Part shown: one piece after another, positions 38,314 to 48,191 of the stretch
Numbering within the stretch: the stretch's first letter is position 1
Layout of the letters: the number at the start of each line of letters is the position of its first letter
DNA from: Pontibacter sp. E15-1
GTDB taxonomy: Bacteria > Bacteroidota > Bacteroidia > Cytophagales > Hymenobacteraceae
Assembly (NCBI RefSeq): GCF_022601975.1
Contig: NZ_JAKVIR010000015.1
Location: 1-64,000, forward strand
Direction of reading: 5' to 3'
DNA: 64,000 bases
Program-made: the position numbers and the translations under genes
Notes under the pieces: model-generated
Databases searched by the model: none
The model's input: the letters and a program-made list of their open reading frames with translations, nothing else
What the model was told of the DNA's origin: nothing

Positions 38314-40938
38314 ATGAACTTTAACAACTATACCATAAAAGCGCAGGAGGCCATCCAGAAGGCCACTGAGATAGCAGGGGGCAATCAGCAGCAGGCGATT
38401 GAAACCGGCCATATTCTGAAGGCCATTCTGGAAACCGACGAGAACGTAACCAACTTCCTGCTGCAGAAACTGAACATCAACGGCAACATTCTGCACAGCA
38501 AGCTAAACGAAACCGTGGCCGCATACCCGAAAGTTACCGGAGGCGGAGGCCCATACATAGCAAACGATGCCAATGCGGCGCTTCAGAAAGCCACCGCTTA
38601 CCTCAAAGAGTTTGGCGATGAGTACGTGGCTGTGGAGCATGTGCTGCTGGGCTTGCTGGCTGGCCGCGACAAGGTGGCGGGCCTGATGAAAGATGTGGGT
38701 TTCAACGAAAAAGACCTCAAGAAAGCCATTAAAGAGTTGCGCGGCGGTGCCAAGGTAACCGACCAGAACGCCGAGGCGAAGTATAACTCGCTGAAGCGCT
38801 ATGCCCGCGACCTGAACGAGATGGCCCGCTCCGGCAAAATAGACCCGGTGATTGGCCGCGACGAGGAAATCCGGCGCGTGCTCCAGATCCTGAGTCGCCG
38901 CACCAAAAACAACCCCGTGCTGCTGGGTGAGCCCGGCGTGGGTAAAACCGCCATTGTGGAAGGCCTGGCGCAACGCATGGTTAACGGCGATGTGCCGGAG
39001 AACCTGAAAAACAAAACGCTGATGAGCCTCGACATGGGCCTGCTGGTGGCAGGTGCCAAGTATAAAGGCGAGTTTGAAGAGCGCCTGAAGGCCGTGATCA
39101 AGGAAGTAACCGACGCTGAGGGCGACATCATCCTGTTCATCGACGAAATCCATACCCTGATTGGCGCGGGCGCCGGGGGCGAGAGCGCCATGGATGCCGC
39201 CAACCTGCTGAAACCGGCCCTGGCCCGTGGCGAGCTCCATGCCATCGGCGCGACTACCCTGAAGGAGTATCAGAAATATATTGAGAAGGATAAAGCGCTG
39301 GAGCGCCGTTTCCAGGCGGTGATGGTGGATGAGCCGAATGTGGCTGATGCCATTTCCATTCTGCGCGGCATCAAAGACAAGTACGAGGTGCATCATGGGG
39401 TGCGCATCAAAGACGACGCGATCATTGCGGCGGTAGAGCTGTCTAACCGCTACATCACCGACCGCTTTCTGCCAGACAAGGCCATCGACCTGATGGACGA
39501 GGCGGCGGCAAAGCTGCGCATCGAGATTGACTCGCTTCCGGTAGAGCTGGATGAGCTGCAGCGCCGCATCATGCAACTCGAGATTGAGCGCGAGGCCATC
39601 CGCCGCGAGAACGACAAGGACAAGGAAACCGTGCTCTCCAAAGAAATAGCGGACCTGTCTGGCAAGCGCGATGACCTGAAGGCCAAGTGGCAGAATGAGA
39701 AGCAGATCATCGAGGGTATCCAGAAGGCGAAGGAAAGCATCGAGAACTATAAACTGGAGGCTGAGCAGGCCGAGCGCTCCGGCGACTATGGCCGCGTGGC
39801 GGAGCTGCGGTACGGCAAGATACAGGAGGCAGAGGAAAACCTGAAAAACCTGAAAGAGCAAGTGCACCAGATGCAGGGCGAAAACCCGATGCTGCAGGAA
39901 GAGGTAACTGCCGAAGACATTGGCGAGATCGTGGCTAAATGGACAGGTATACCTGTCAGCAAGATGCTGCAGAGCGACCGCGAAAAGCTCCTGAACCTGG
40001 AGCAGGAACTGGGCAAGCGCGTGGCGGGTCAGGAAGAGGCCATCGAGGCTATTTCGGATGCAGTGCGCCGCAGCCGCGCCGGAATGCAGGACCCCAAGCG
40101 GCCGATCGGCTCGTTCATCTTCCTCGGCACAACGGGGGTAGGTAAAACGGAGCTTGCCAAGGCGCTGGCCGACTACCTCTTCAACGACGAGAACGCGCTG
40201 GTGCGCATCGACATGAGCGAGTACCAGGAGCGCCACGCCGTAAGCCGCATGATCGGGGCGCCTCCGGGGTATGTGGGCTACGACGAGGGCGGGCAGCTGA
40301 CGGAGGCTGTGCGCCGCAAGCCCTACTCGGTGGTACTGCTGGATGAGATCGAGAAAGCGCACCCGGACGTGTTCAACATCCTGCTGCAGGTGCTCGACGA
40401 CGGCCGCCTGACCGACAGTAAGGGCCGCGTGGTGAACTTCAAGAACACCATCATCATCATGACCTCCAACATCGGCTCTACCATCATCCAGAGTAATTTT
40501 GAGCAGATGGAGGAGTATAATAAGGAGGAAGTGATTGAGCGCACTAAGGAAGAGGTGTTTGACTTGCTGAAGAAGTCCGTGCGGCCTGAGTTCCTCAACC
40601 GCATCGACGAGCTGGTGATGTTCCGTCCGCTGAGTCGGGGCGATTTACGCAAGATCGTGAGTATCCAGTTCCACCACATCCAGCAGCGCCTCGAGGACAG
40701 CGGCATCCAGTTGATAGCCACCGACGAAGTGCTGGATTACCTGGGAGACCAGGGTTTTGATCCGCAGTTTGGTGCCCGTCCGCTGAAGCGCGTCATCCAG
40801 CGCCAGGTGCTTAACGAGCTGTCGAAGGAAATCCTGTCCGGTCAAATCAGCAAAGACGCCGTGGTGGAAGCCGTGATGGACAATGGCCAGATTCGTTTTA
40901 ACAACATTGCCATCGAGCTGCCCACCGACAAGCAATAA
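38314..40938 (+). CDS. clpB: ATP-dependent chaperone ClpB
   Basis: An 874-residue Hsp100 disaggregase, which works with DnaK to rescue aggregated proteins. Order: Clp N domain (two repeats, from [12 protein letters not shown] and AFLKEF-like [13 protein letters not shown]), first AAA+ with Walker A GEPGVGKT and Walker [11 protein letters not shown], the coiled-coil middle domain (about residues 400-520, rich in [15 protein letters not shown]-like helices), second AAA+ with Walker [10 protein letters not shown] and [13 protein letters not shown], and the C-terminal D2 small domain with [10 protein letters not shown]. No IGF/L loop for ClpP binding is seen, as expected for ClpB. Normal length. 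It ends in a strong terminator. The upstream region holds a large inverted repeat rather than a clear heat-shock site. Confidence 0.97.
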   Translation: MNFNNYTIKAQEAIQKATEIAGGNQQQAIETGHILKAILETDENVTNFLLQKLNINGNILHSKLNETVAAYPKVTGGGGPYIANDANAALQKATAYLKEFGDEYVAVEHVLLGLLAGRDKVAGLMKDVGFNEKDLKKAIKELRGGAKVTDQNAEAKYNSLKRYARDLNEMARSGKIDPVIGRDEEIRRVLQILSRRTKNNPVLLGEPGVGKTAIVEGLAQRMVNGDVPENLKNKTLMSLDMGLLVAGAKYKGEFEERLKAVIKEVTDAEGDIILFIDEIHTLIGAGAGGESAMDAANLLKPALARGELHAIGATTLKEYQKYIEKDKALERRFQAVMVDEPNVADAISILRGIKDKYEVHHGVRIKDDAIIAAVELSNRYITDRFLPDKAIDLMDEAAAKLRIEIDSLPVELDELQRRIMQLEIEREAIRRENDKDKETVLSKEIADLSGKRDDLKAKWQNEKQIIEGIQKAKESIENYKLEAEQAERSGDYGRVAELRYGKIQEAEENLKNLKEQVHQMQGENPMLQEEVTAEDIGEIVAKWTGIPVSKMLQSDREKLLNLEQELGKRVAGQEEAIEAISDAVRRSRAGMQDPKRPIGSFIFLGTTGVGKTELAKALADYLFNDENALVRIDMSEYQERHAVSRMIGAPPGYVGYDEGGQLTEAVRRKPYSVVLLDEIEKAHPDVFNILLQVLDDGRLTDSKGRVVNFKNTIIIMTSNIGSTIIQSNFEQMEEYNKEEVIERTKEEVFDLLKKSVRPEFLNRIDELVMFRPLSRGDLRKIVSIQFHHIQQRLEDSGIQLIATDEVLDYLGDQGFDPQFGARPLKRVIQRQVLNELSKEILSGQISKDAVVEAVMDNGQIRFNNIAIELPTDKQ

Positions 40939-40959
40939 GTAAAGAGTTAAGTTTAGCTG

Positions 40960-40993
40960 AAAAAGCGCTATCCCGGTTGGGGTAGCGCTTTTT
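40960..40993 (+). terminator. Intrinsic terminator after clpB
   Basis: AAAAAGCGCTATCCC at 40960-40974 pairs with GGGGTAGCGCTTTTT at 40979-40993 around a 4-nt loop, with further T-rich sequence. It lies 21 bases after the clpB stop. Confidence 0.9.
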
Positions 40994-41362
40994 ATTTTTT
41001 ACCGGGTTTCGGGATTACTTTTCCAAGCCCAGGCTATTGAAAGGTGCAAAAAGAGGTATAGCTACCATTGAATATATAATTTTTACAACCTTTTTATTTT
41101 ATCACTTATTGCATACAAATTCAATAAAAAGCCATACTACTTAGAGATAGATATAACCTAGCAAAGATTTACAAAAACCAAAATAGATAAAAATCAAAAC
41201 CAAATCGAAAATATTTATATATTTTAATTTATGTATACTACCTTTGTACTGTTGCTGCACTGAAAGGCACGGCATCCCTCGGCTTTCTCCGCGATGCTGA
41301 ACTTTAACGGCATTAAATAAGACGACCTGACTATTCTGAATAATTCCAGCTTGAATAAACAA
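40994..41362. other. AT-rich leader region of the T9SS surface protein
   Basis: 369 bases, very AT-rich up to 41240, with no convincing gene. It holds the promoter listed at 41214-41246 and an untranslated leader of about 110 nt. Confidence 0.5.
41214..41246 (+). promoter_or_regulatory. Promoter of the T9SS surface protein gene
   Basis: TACCTTTG at 41239-41246 is an exact TAnnTTTG element, with TTTA at 41214-41217 as a near-match -33 element, 21 bases apart. Transcription would start near 41252. Confidence 0.6.
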
Positions 41363-43501
41363 ATGAAAAAAGCATTCTCCAAAGCAATCTACACAGCCTG
41401 TATTCTGTCGTTCCTCCAGTGCCTGGCAGGGCAGGCGCTCGCACAGTCCAGAATCGTATTCAGTGAGGTCTTTAGCAGCAATCCTACATTTTCTAACGAC
41501 ACGACTGTTGCCGGAAGCTGGTCTCGCTACTCCAATTCAGGCGAAGCGTGGAGCATGCTGGATAACGTACAAATCTCAAAAAAATCAAACTCAGGCAAGT
41601 TCGTGTCCGGGGAACGGGCTACAGCTTTTTCACCTGAAATCACCCTTTACGCCGGTGTATCCTACACGATTACGTTTATGTATGAAAACGCCCAAAATGC
41701 CGCGATGCGGTTCTTTGTGAAGAACAGCCTGGGCCAAAAGGTGCTGGTTACCAGTTATGGCACGAGCAGAACCAGTTCGCTGAAGTCCCATACGTTTACC
41801 CCAACAACCAACGGGATATATAAACTAGGGTTTGAAGTGAATGATTTCAGCGGAAAAGTTGATGTCATCGTAGATGATGTGGCCGTAAACACTCCCGAGC
41901 CTAGCGTATACTACAACAAGGCCGCCTCCGCAACCAAGCTTACCGATGTAAACAGTTGGGGATCTAAAGCAAGCGGAGCTGGGCTGCCCCCGCTTAACTT
42001 CACGGCCGCAAACCAGACATTCTACATCACAAACTATACCTCTGGCGCCACGCTGTCACTTGATAAGAGCTGGTCGGTGCAGGGCACGGGCACCAAAATT
42101 GTGCTCGGAAACAATGTTAAACCGGTTACACTTGTTGTCACCAACGGTAAAACCCTTGCAGGAGCGGGCTTGATTGATATTATGAACTATGCCACGCTTA
42201 AAGTAGACGCCTCGACCATTCCCACTTTCGGGACATTGAGCCAGTTGAGCACCGTTATTTTTGAGCGCAACGCCCCGGCCGACATTACGGAGGGAGTGGA
42301 GTTTGGCAAAGTCATTTTTAACACCGGAAACAGCAATCGCCTGACGAAGTCACTTAAGATCAAAGGCAACTTAAACTTGCAGAACGGCAAGCTCGACTTA
42401 GGCAACTACGACCTGGAGTTAGGCGAGGGTGCGACGATCGAAAACGGCTCGGCCAGTAGCTATATCATGGTAACAGGGAATGGCCGCTTGCGCAAAGCAC
42501 TGAAGGCAGGCGAAGAGGTAAACCTGCCCGTTGGGCGCAGCGCGACTGCCTATAGCCCCGTGAAGATCAAGCTTGCCACAGGCGCACAGGACGATGTGTT
42601 TAGTGTGGGACTGGTTGACGGCACTTACGACGCCTACGACGCAAGCGATGCGCCTACCGGTGATATACGCACGGAGTATACCCTAAACAAATCCTGGGTG
42701 GTGAGCGAGGATGTAAAAGGCGGATCAGACATTACCTTAACCCTAACCTGGCCTGCGGCCGATATGCTGACGAGTTTTGACCCTGACAATTGCCACATCA
42801 TGCACTACGAAAACGGTGCCTGGGATGAGTATTCCTCTGGTTTTGCAACTTCCTCAACGGGTACCGACGGCAAAACATATTATTCTATTTCGCGCCCGGG
42901 CATCACCTCTTTCTCTCCGATGGGAGTAGAATCGCCAAGAGACAATTCCCCGATGCCAGTGGAGCTGCTGCACTTTGCGGCCAACGTGACCAAAGGCAAC
43001 ACCGTGCAGCTCAACTGGGCCACCGCCCAGGAGCGCGACAGCGACTTCTTCGCCGTGGAGCGCAGCGCCGACGGCATCGACTTCAGCGAAGTGGCCCGCG
43101 TGCAGGGTATGGGCAACGCATCCAGCCGCTCCGACTATGGCTATACCGACGCCAGCCCGCTGGCGGGCACCTCCTACTACCGCCTGCGCCAGGTGGACCA
43201 CGACGGCACCGCCTCGCTCCTGCCCGTGCGCGCCGTGACGGTGGGCGCTGATCAGGCACTGGCCCTGCGCCTATACCCTAACCCGGCCCACGGTGGCCAG
43301 GTGGAAGTAACGGCCACCGGCCTGCCAGAGGGACAGGAAGCCACCCTCACGGTGACGGGCCTGATGGGAAGAACTGTGCTGCAGCAGCCCCTGCGCCAGT
43401 CTGCCGCCACCCTTCCGACAGATGGCCTGAAGCCCGGCACCTACATCGTGCGCGTGGCTACCGCAAACAGCCTGCTGACTCAGAAGCTCGTGATCCGGTA
43501 A
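41363..43501 (+). CDS. T9SS-exported surface protein with N-terminal jelly-roll domain
   Basis: A 712-residue exported protein. A signal peptide (ending CLAGQALAQ) is followed by a beta-sandwich that resembles carbohydrate-binding jelly rolls (about 25-180; WSRYSNSGEAWSM, YTITFMYENAQNA, GKVDVIVDDVAV). Next is a beta-helical region (about 230-420) of repeated NLNLQNGKLDLGNYDLELGEG-type segments. The C-terminal fifth is a standard fibronectin-like module (PVELLHFAANVTKGNTVQLN to YYRLRQVDHDG) and a T9SS sorting domain (LYPNPAHGGQ to TQKLVIR). The C-terminal part is much more GC-rich than the N-terminal part, as if joined by recombination. ATG 41363 begins the signal peptide; a TTG at 41351 is in frame. 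Adhesion or polysaccharide binding is a guess. Confidence 0.85.
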   Translation: MKKAFSKAIYTACILSFLQCLAGQALAQSRIVFSEVFSSNPTFSNDTTVAGSWSRYSNSGEAWSMLDNVQISKKSNSGKFVSGERATAFSPEITLYAGVSYTITFMYENAQNAAMRFFVKNSLGQKVLVTSYGTSRTSSLKSHTFTPTTNGIYKLGFEVNDFSGKVDVIVDDVAVNTPEPSVYYNKAASATKLTDVNSWGSKASGAGLPPLNFTAANQTFYITNYTSGATLSLDKSWSVQGTGTKIVLGNNVKPVTLVVTNGKTLAGAGLIDIMNYATLKVDASTIPTFGTLSQLSTVIFERNAPADITEGVEFGKVIFNTGNSNRLTKSLKIKGNLNLQNGKLDLGNYDLELGEGATIENGSASSYIMVTGNGRLRKALKAGEEVNLPVGRSATAYSPVKIKLATGAQDDVFSVGLVDGTYDAYDASDAPTGDIRTEYTLNKSWVVSEDVKGGSDITLTLTWPAADMLTSFDPDNCHIMHYENGAWDEYSSGFATSSTGTDGKTYYSISRPGITSFSPMGVESPRDNSPMPVELLHFAANVTKGNTVQLNWATAQERDSDFFAVERSADGIDFSEVARVQGMGNASSRSDYGYTDASPLAGTSYYRLRQVDHDGTASLLPVRAVTVGADQALALRLYPNPAHGGQVEVTATGLPEGQEATLTVTGLMGRTVLQQPLRQSAATLPTDGLKPGTYIVRVATANSLLTQKLVIR

Positions 43502-43537
43502 TATAGCTGCCTGCCAAAGGGCAATCGGTAACGTAAG

Positions 43538-43563
43538 CGGGCCACTCTATATAGGGTGGCCCG
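43538..43563 (+). terminator. Terminator after the T9SS surface protein
   Basis: CGGGCCAC at 43538-43545 pairs with GTGGCCCG at 43556-43563, followed by ATTGTTTT. The stem is 8 bp with a 10-nt loop. Confidence 0.7.
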
Positions 43564-43751
43564 ATTGTTTTAGGTGGCAAAGATGAGGAATTGCCTGCGC
43601 TGTAGATCTACTCGAAACAACATGAACTTCCGATAAAAACCCTTTAATTAATTTAGAATAATTCTAACAAAATATTAAAACATACCCTCCGAAATGGCGT
43701 AAATCTGCCTAATTCTCGCCATTTGTATGCCTCTAAAAAAACAAGCTTTGT

Positions 43752-44642
43752 ATGTTACAGGATCTTAAAAAAGGTTTATGGCCACTTGTCAGAATAATAA
43801 AAGACAATACAGGCATCAACAAAAATGAGTTTGAAAGGCGCATACGGTACAGGCACCGCACTTTCTGGAACACCCCCGGTGCTGAAGCCATCCGAAACAC
43901 GCCCATGAGAGCAGATGATCCTATCGAAAAATGGAAGGACGTGGTGCATTGGCAACGCAAGTTGAGTAACAAGCACAATGCCCGCGAGTTTGCCCGGATG
44001 CACGGCTGCCGGGTACCCGACTTATACTGGCGTGGCAAAGATGTCAGCAGATTGAACTTCAACGGCCTGCCCGAGCACTATGTGATACGGCCCTCTATCG
44101 GCCATTCCTGCCGCAATGTATACCTGATGAAGAATTCGCTGAACCTGATGGACAAGCGCAGTTATACCCCAGATGCACTGAAAGAGCAGCTTACATTAGC
44201 CCTGGCCCAAAACCCACACATGGAGTTTTTGGTCGAAGAGTTCGTCAGAGACGAAAAAGGAATTTACAGGATCCCGGATGATTACAAAATATTCTTATTC
44301 GATGGAGAGGTAGCGCTTATTGACGTGATTAACCGCATCAGCTCAACAACCGGTGCAACCAGCTGTTATGACAAGGACTGGAACATGCTACCCAACACAG
44401 CAGTAAAGTATCAGCAAGCGCCTTCACAGCCGCCGCCGCTTTGCCTTCCGGAGATCATGACAGACGCCAAAAAGCTGAGCAGTGCTTACGGCATCTTTGT
44501 GCGGATTGACTTTTATGCCACAGACAATGGCGCTGTGTTCGGGGAGTTTACCCCTACTCCAAGCTTAGGCAAGGCCTTTCCCCCAAAAGAAGACAAACTT
44601 ATGGCCACCTATTGGGACCAGTATTGTCCGGGGCTAATCTGA
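43752..44642 (+). CDS. TupA-like ATP-grasp protein
   Basis: A 296-residue predicted ATP-grasp ligase of the TupA-like group, linked in other bacteria to cell-surface polymer synthesis. Matching segments are DPIEKWKDVVHWQRKLSNKH (family N-terminal helix), FNGLPEHYVIRPSIGHSCRNV (phosphate-binding strand), the acidic ATP-binding strand FLVEEFVRDEKG, and the metal site near the end, FVRIDFYATDNGAVFGEFTPTP with the conserved Asp and Glu. It should join a carboxylate and an amine or hydroxyl group using ATP. The substrate is unknown. It stands alone, with no capsule or polysaccharide cluster beside it, which is unusual for this family. The promoter is not clear. Confidence 0.75.
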   Translation: MLQDLKKGLWPLVRIIKDNTGINKNEFERRIRYRHRTFWNTPGAEAIRNTPMRADDPIEKWKDVVHWQRKLSNKHNAREFARMHGCRVPDLYWRGKDVSRLNFNGLPEHYVIRPSIGHSCRNVYLMKNSLNLMDKRSYTPDALKEQLTLALAQNPHMEFLVEEFVRDEKGIYRIPDDYKIFLFDGEVALIDVINRISSTTGATSCYDKDWNMLPNTAVKYQQAPSQPPPLCLPEIMTDAKKLSSAYGIFVRIDFYATDNGAVFGEFTPTPSLGKAFPPKEDKLMATYWDQYCPGLI

Positions 44643-44800
44643 GCGAACTTCCCACCGGCATCAGCCAAGTAGTTTGCGGCTAATATCTCCCTCCATAATG
44701 CCCATCCCGCAGGACATTTCTTATCGTAAAGTTACCAATAACTTCCATATCATTCTACTCAGCAGCGCATCACACCTCACATCCAAGCATCACCCTGAGG

Positions 44801-45862
44801 TTAAGCGAGCGTTATCCTTTTCCCCTTCCGGGCCGACTGCCGGGCCGCATCCAGAATCCGCATCACGGTGAGGTTGTTTTCCAGCGAAGACAGGTCCTGA
44901 CCCGGCACGAGCTCGCCCCGCACCACAGCGGCGAGGTATGAGATATAGTCCTGGTATGGGCTGGACAGCGGCTCCACGCTGTGCAACCGGAACGCTACGT
45001 CTGTCTCCTTCCTGCTGCGCAATGTGCCGTGGTTGACTGCTTGCAGGTAGCCGGTCTGGCCAAAAACCTCGAGGTCTTTGATATCATAGGGCCAGTTCCA
45101 GGAGGCTTCGATGATGCCGGTGGCCTGCGGATACTCCAGTATGATGGTGGCATCGTCGTCCACCTCCGGGTATACCGTTGGCTTTAGCTGGCGCGTGATG
45201 GCTGTTACGGCCAAAGGCTCCTGCCCCTGCATTAGCCAGGTCATCAGGTTGGCACCGTAGCACCCGAAATCCATGATCGCTCCCCCGCCGTTTTGAACCG
45301 GGTCTGTCAGCCAGTGCAGGAACTCGCCGGAGCAGCCGCGCTCTTTCGGGCCGACATTGCCGTCATGCACGATCATCTTCCGGATCTCCCCGACCGCTAT
45401 CTGGTGCGCCGCCATAATATACAACTCCTGGTTGCTCGGGTACCAGGTAGTCTCATAGTTGGTGAGCAGGTGGATCTTGTGTTTGCGGGCCAGGTTAGCC
45501 ATATATTCGGCATCTTTTAGCGTAGTTGCCAGGGGCTTTTCCACCATCACGTGCACACCCAGCAGAGCGCAGGCCTCCACCACTTTTATATGCTCCGCGA
45601 TAGCATTGTAGGCCAGTACTACGTCCGGTTTCTCGTGCTCTAAAAGTGTGGGCAAATCCTTGTAAAAAAGTGTTTCCGGCAATTCGTAGCTCCTCCGGAA
45701 GCGCTGCACCAGTTCCTGATTCGCTTCGGCAATGCCCACCAAGACCACGTCCGTTTCCGACAGCCGATCCAGGGCGCCGGTTACGTGGTCGTGGCTCAGG
45801 CCTGCCAGTGCCACTTTTAAGGGCCGGTGCAGTTTAGCAGAATAGTTGTCTTTGAATACCAT
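44801..45862 (-). CDS. Gfo/Idh/MocA family oxidoreductase
   Basis: A 353-residue NAD(P)-dependent dehydrogenase of the type that acts on sugars or inositols. The Rossmann fold begins VALAGLSHDHVTGALDRL; the GFO signature EKPLATT lies near residue 130; the C-terminal alpha/beta domain has GGGAIMDFGCYGANLMTWLM with the catalytic Asp/His-type pattern. The protein begins with a short extra lead (MVFKDNYSAKLHRP). The substrate is unknown. It is on the minus strand like the lactonase gene upstream, but a terminator lies between them. Confidence 0.9.
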   Translation of the reverse strand: MVFKDNYSAKLHRPLKVALAGLSHDHVTGALDRLSETDVVLVGIAEANQELVQRFRRSYELPETLFYKDLPTLLEHEKPDVVLAYNAIAEHIKVVEACALLGVHVMVEKPLATTLKDAEYMANLARKHKIHLLTNYETTWYPSNQELYIMAAHQIAVGEIRKMIVHDGNVGPKERGCSGEFLHWLTDPVQNGGGAIMDFGCYGANLMTWLMQGQEPLAVTAITRQLKPTVYPEVDDDATIILEYPQATGIIEASWNWPYDIKDLEVFGQTGYLQAVNHGTLRSRKETDVAFRLHSVEPLSSPYQDYISYLAAVVRGELVPGQDLSSLENNLTVMRILDAARQSARKGKRITLA

Positions 45863-45954
45863 GGCTCGGGTCAGCTGAGAAGCTTTCTCATACGCGGCAC
45901 TTCCGGGGATGTTAGCCTCGCTGCTTCCCCATACCCATACTCCCCTAAAAACAA

Positions 45955-45984
45955 TCGCGTCAGCCGATTGGCTGACGCGATTTT
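45955..45984 (-). terminator. Terminator between the lactonase and the Gfo/Idh/MocA genes
   Basis: AATCGCGTCAGCC at 45955-45967 pairs perfectly with its complement at 45972-45984 around a GATT loop. On the minus strand it is followed by TTGTTTTTA, so it ends transcription of the lactonase gene. Confidence 0.88.
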
Positions 45985-46067
45985 GCTTAAATTAGTCAGT
46001 ACCAGGCACATTTTCTGTCCTGGCTTTCAATGAAACCCTGAGTCTGGCCACTCGTGTCCTTCCATAC

Positions 46068-47306
46068 CTAGTTAAAGCTCGGCACCACCTGCACACACAC
46101 AGGCTTGGGCAGCTCTGCCTTGTTGCCAGTGTCCGTCAGTTTGCCGGTGGCCTTGTCTATTTTAAAGGAGGTAATGTTGTTGGCGCGCTCGTTGGCCACC
46201 AGCAGGATATTGCCGGTCAGGTCGATGGTCATGTCGCGGGGCCAGTCGCCGCCGCAGTCAACGTTCTCCACGTGCGCTATTTTGCCGGTGCCTTCGTCGA
46301 TGCTGTACACCACGATGCTGTTGTGCCCGCGGTTGGAGCCATACAGGAATTTACCGTCCGGCGACACCCGCACTGCGGCAGGCTGGTTGTTCTCTTTAAA
46401 GTCTGCGGGTATGGTGGGCAGTGTCTGGATCTCGGTAAAAGTGCCGTTATCGCTATTATAAGCGAGCGCTGTCATGGTCGAGTTCAGCTCATTAATCACG
46501 AAGGCATACTTCCCGTTCGGGTGAAACGCCATTTGCCGTGGGCCCGCGCCCGGCTTTGTGGCGAAAGCCACGGCTGGTTCGGCCGGCGTTAAAGTGCCTT
46601 TGCCGGCATCCAGGCGGTAGCTGTAAATCTTATCCACGCCCAGGTCAACGCCAAACGCATACTGGTTGTCCGGGCTTGGGGCCATGTAGTGGGCATGCGG
46701 CGCCTCCTGGCGGTTTTTGTTGGGGCCGGTGCCTTTGTGCTGCGCCACATCCGTCGCCTCCGACAAAGTGCCGTTGTCCTGCACCTGGAAGGCCGCCACG
46801 TTTCCGCCCATATAGTTTGCCACCATAACCGTTTTGCCCCCGTCGCCAACCGAGATATAGCAGGGAGCGCCGCCTTTGGAGGCGACCTGGTTAAGCAGGG
46901 TCAGGTTGCCGGTTTGCTGGTCTACGGAGAAGGCGCTGACGGCCCCGCTCTGCTGGCCCTCGTAATCGCCGGTTTCGTTCACAGCATACAGGTGGGTCCG
47001 CTGCTCGTTTAGGGTGAGGAACGAAGGGTTCGCGCCGCCTTTATAGCCGTTCACGCGGGTCAGCTCCCCGGTTTCAGGGTGCAGGCGGTATAAAAAAATG
47101 CTTTCGTTGCCTGCGTCGGCGTAGGTGCCTACATATACCATAGCGGTTGCGTCGTTTTCGGTTTGGGATTCCGTGGCTTCTTCTTCAGAGGCTGCGGTGT
47201 CTGTGGTGTTGGAGTTGCAGGCGGAAAGCGCCAGGGTCAAACTCATCATACCTGCCGCCGCTGTTCTTGCCAGGGTACGCGGGGTATGGTTTCGGAAATA
47301 GTTCAT
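46068..47306 (-). CDS. Lactonase family (6-phosphogluconolactonase-like) lipoprotein
   Basis: A 412-residue seven-bladed beta-propeller of the YbhE-type lactonase family. The signal peptide ends in the lipobox LSAC and an acidic linker follows, so it is probably a lipoprotein in the periplasm or at the surface, unlike the cytosolic E. coli Pgl. Propeller motifs include VYVGTYADAGNESIFLYRLH, GGANPSFLTLNEQRTHLYAV, EAPHAHYMAPSPDNQYAFGV, GAGPRQMAFHPNGKYAFVIN and GDWPRDMTIDLTGNILLVAN. An export signal makes a role on 6-phosphogluconate unlikely; other lactones or sugars are possible. It is divergent from the HupE-like gene. Confidence 0.9.
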   Translation of the reverse strand: MNYFRNHTPRTLARTAAAGMMSLTLALSACNSNTTDTAASEEEATESQTENDATAMVYVGTYADAGNESIFLYRLHPETGELTRVNGYKGGANPSFLTLNEQRTHLYAVNETGDYEGQQSGAVSAFSVDQQTGNLTLLNQVASKGGAPCYISVGDGGKTVMVANYMGGNVAAFQVQDNGTLSEATDVAQHKGTGPNKNRQEAPHAHYMAPSPDNQYAFGVDLGVDKIYSYRLDAGKGTLTPAEPAVAFATKPGAGPRQMAFHPNGKYAFVINELNSTMTALAYNSDNGTFTEIQTLPTIPADFKENNQPAAVRVSPDGKFLYGSNRGHNSIVVYSIDEGTGKIAHVENVDCGGDWPRDMTIDLTGNILLVANERANNITSFKIDKATGKLTDTGNKAELPKPVCVQVVPSFN

Positions 47307-47527
47307 GCTTTATTTTGCTGGTTTATGGATGAGGAATGTACACGAGCAGCACCCCTCTCAGAACCTGACATGGGGTTACGCTAACTCAAAGTAAGCAAAA
47401 TTGCGGTATCTCGTTCATGCGCGTTGCATTTTCTGCACAAGAAAGGCCTTGCCGACAGGTTTGCAAGTCATTCGGCAAAGCCTTAATTTGCCTGCTTACA
47501 CTGCATCACCCAAACCTGACTCCCATC

Positions 47528-48118
47528 GTGTCTTCTGTTTTCCAGACCTACATCACGCTAGGCTTTCACCACATCTTCGATTTCAGGGCATACGACCATA
47601 TGCTGTTTTTGCTGGCCCTGAGCGCAATTTATACCTTCAGCGACTGGCGCAAGGTCATCGCGCTGGTTACCTCCTTCACGATCGGGCACTCCATCACGCT
47701 GGCCCTCGCCACCTTCCACATCATCCGGTTCGACGCTGCCTTGATCGAGTTCCTCATTCCGGTCACTATCCTGCTCACCAGCCTCTCCAATTTTTTCAAG
47801 CTGAATGGCGCCGCGTCCAGGCAGCCCACCATCCTGTCGGTGCACAACCTGATGGCGGTGCTTTTTGGGCTGATACACGGCATGGGCTTCTCTAATTTCC
47901 TGGGGGCGATGCTGGGGCGGAGCAGCAAATGGCAGCAGCTGCTGGCCTTTAACATCGGCATCGAGCTGGGACAACTGCTGATTGTGCTGCTGCTCCTGGT
48001 GGCCGGGGCCGTGGTGATGAACGTGTTCCATACCAAGAAGCGCGACTGGATTTTAGTGCTTTCAAGCGCGGCGGTGGGCATTTCCTTGGTTTTGATGCTG
48101 AAAACCAATATCTTTTAG
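47528..48118 (+). CDS. HupE/UreJ family membrane protein
   Basis: A 196-residue membrane protein with about six helices. Family features are LGFHHIFDFRAYDHMLFLLAL near the N-terminus, with its histidines and aspartates, SFTIGHSITLALATF, and GLIHGMGFSN, with FNIGIELGQL near the end. HupE and UreJ are nickel or cobalt uptake proteins, and these histidine-rich motifs fit metal transport. No hydrogenase or urease gene is seen here, so the metal and its use are unknown. GTG 47528 is chosen because the family starts about five residues before the LGF motif; an ATG at 47417 would add a 37-residue non-membrane lead. Confidence 0.85.
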   Translation: MSSVFQTYITLGFHHIFDFRAYDHMLFLLALSAIYTFSDWRKVIALVTSFTIGHSITLALATFHIIRFDAALIEFLIPVTILLTSLSNFFKLNGAASRQPTILSVHNLMAVLFGLIHGMGFSNFLGAMLGRSSKWQQLLAFNIGIELGQLLIVLLLLVAGAVVMNVFHTKKRDWILVLSSAAVGISLVLMLKTNIF

Positions 48119-48191
48119 CGTTCAAACAACTATGCCTGAACTTTATACCTCAACTTACTCCTTATACCATAACTAACTTACCTGACACCTT

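Noticed and set aside
38503-40362. 619-residue open frame opposite clpB
   Set aside because: clpB is complete and highly conserved on the plus strand. The antisense frame has no motif and no start signal.
41141-41362. 73-residue open frame upstream of the T9SS surface protein
   Set aside because: It covers the predicted promoter and leader on the opposite strand and has no recognisable features.
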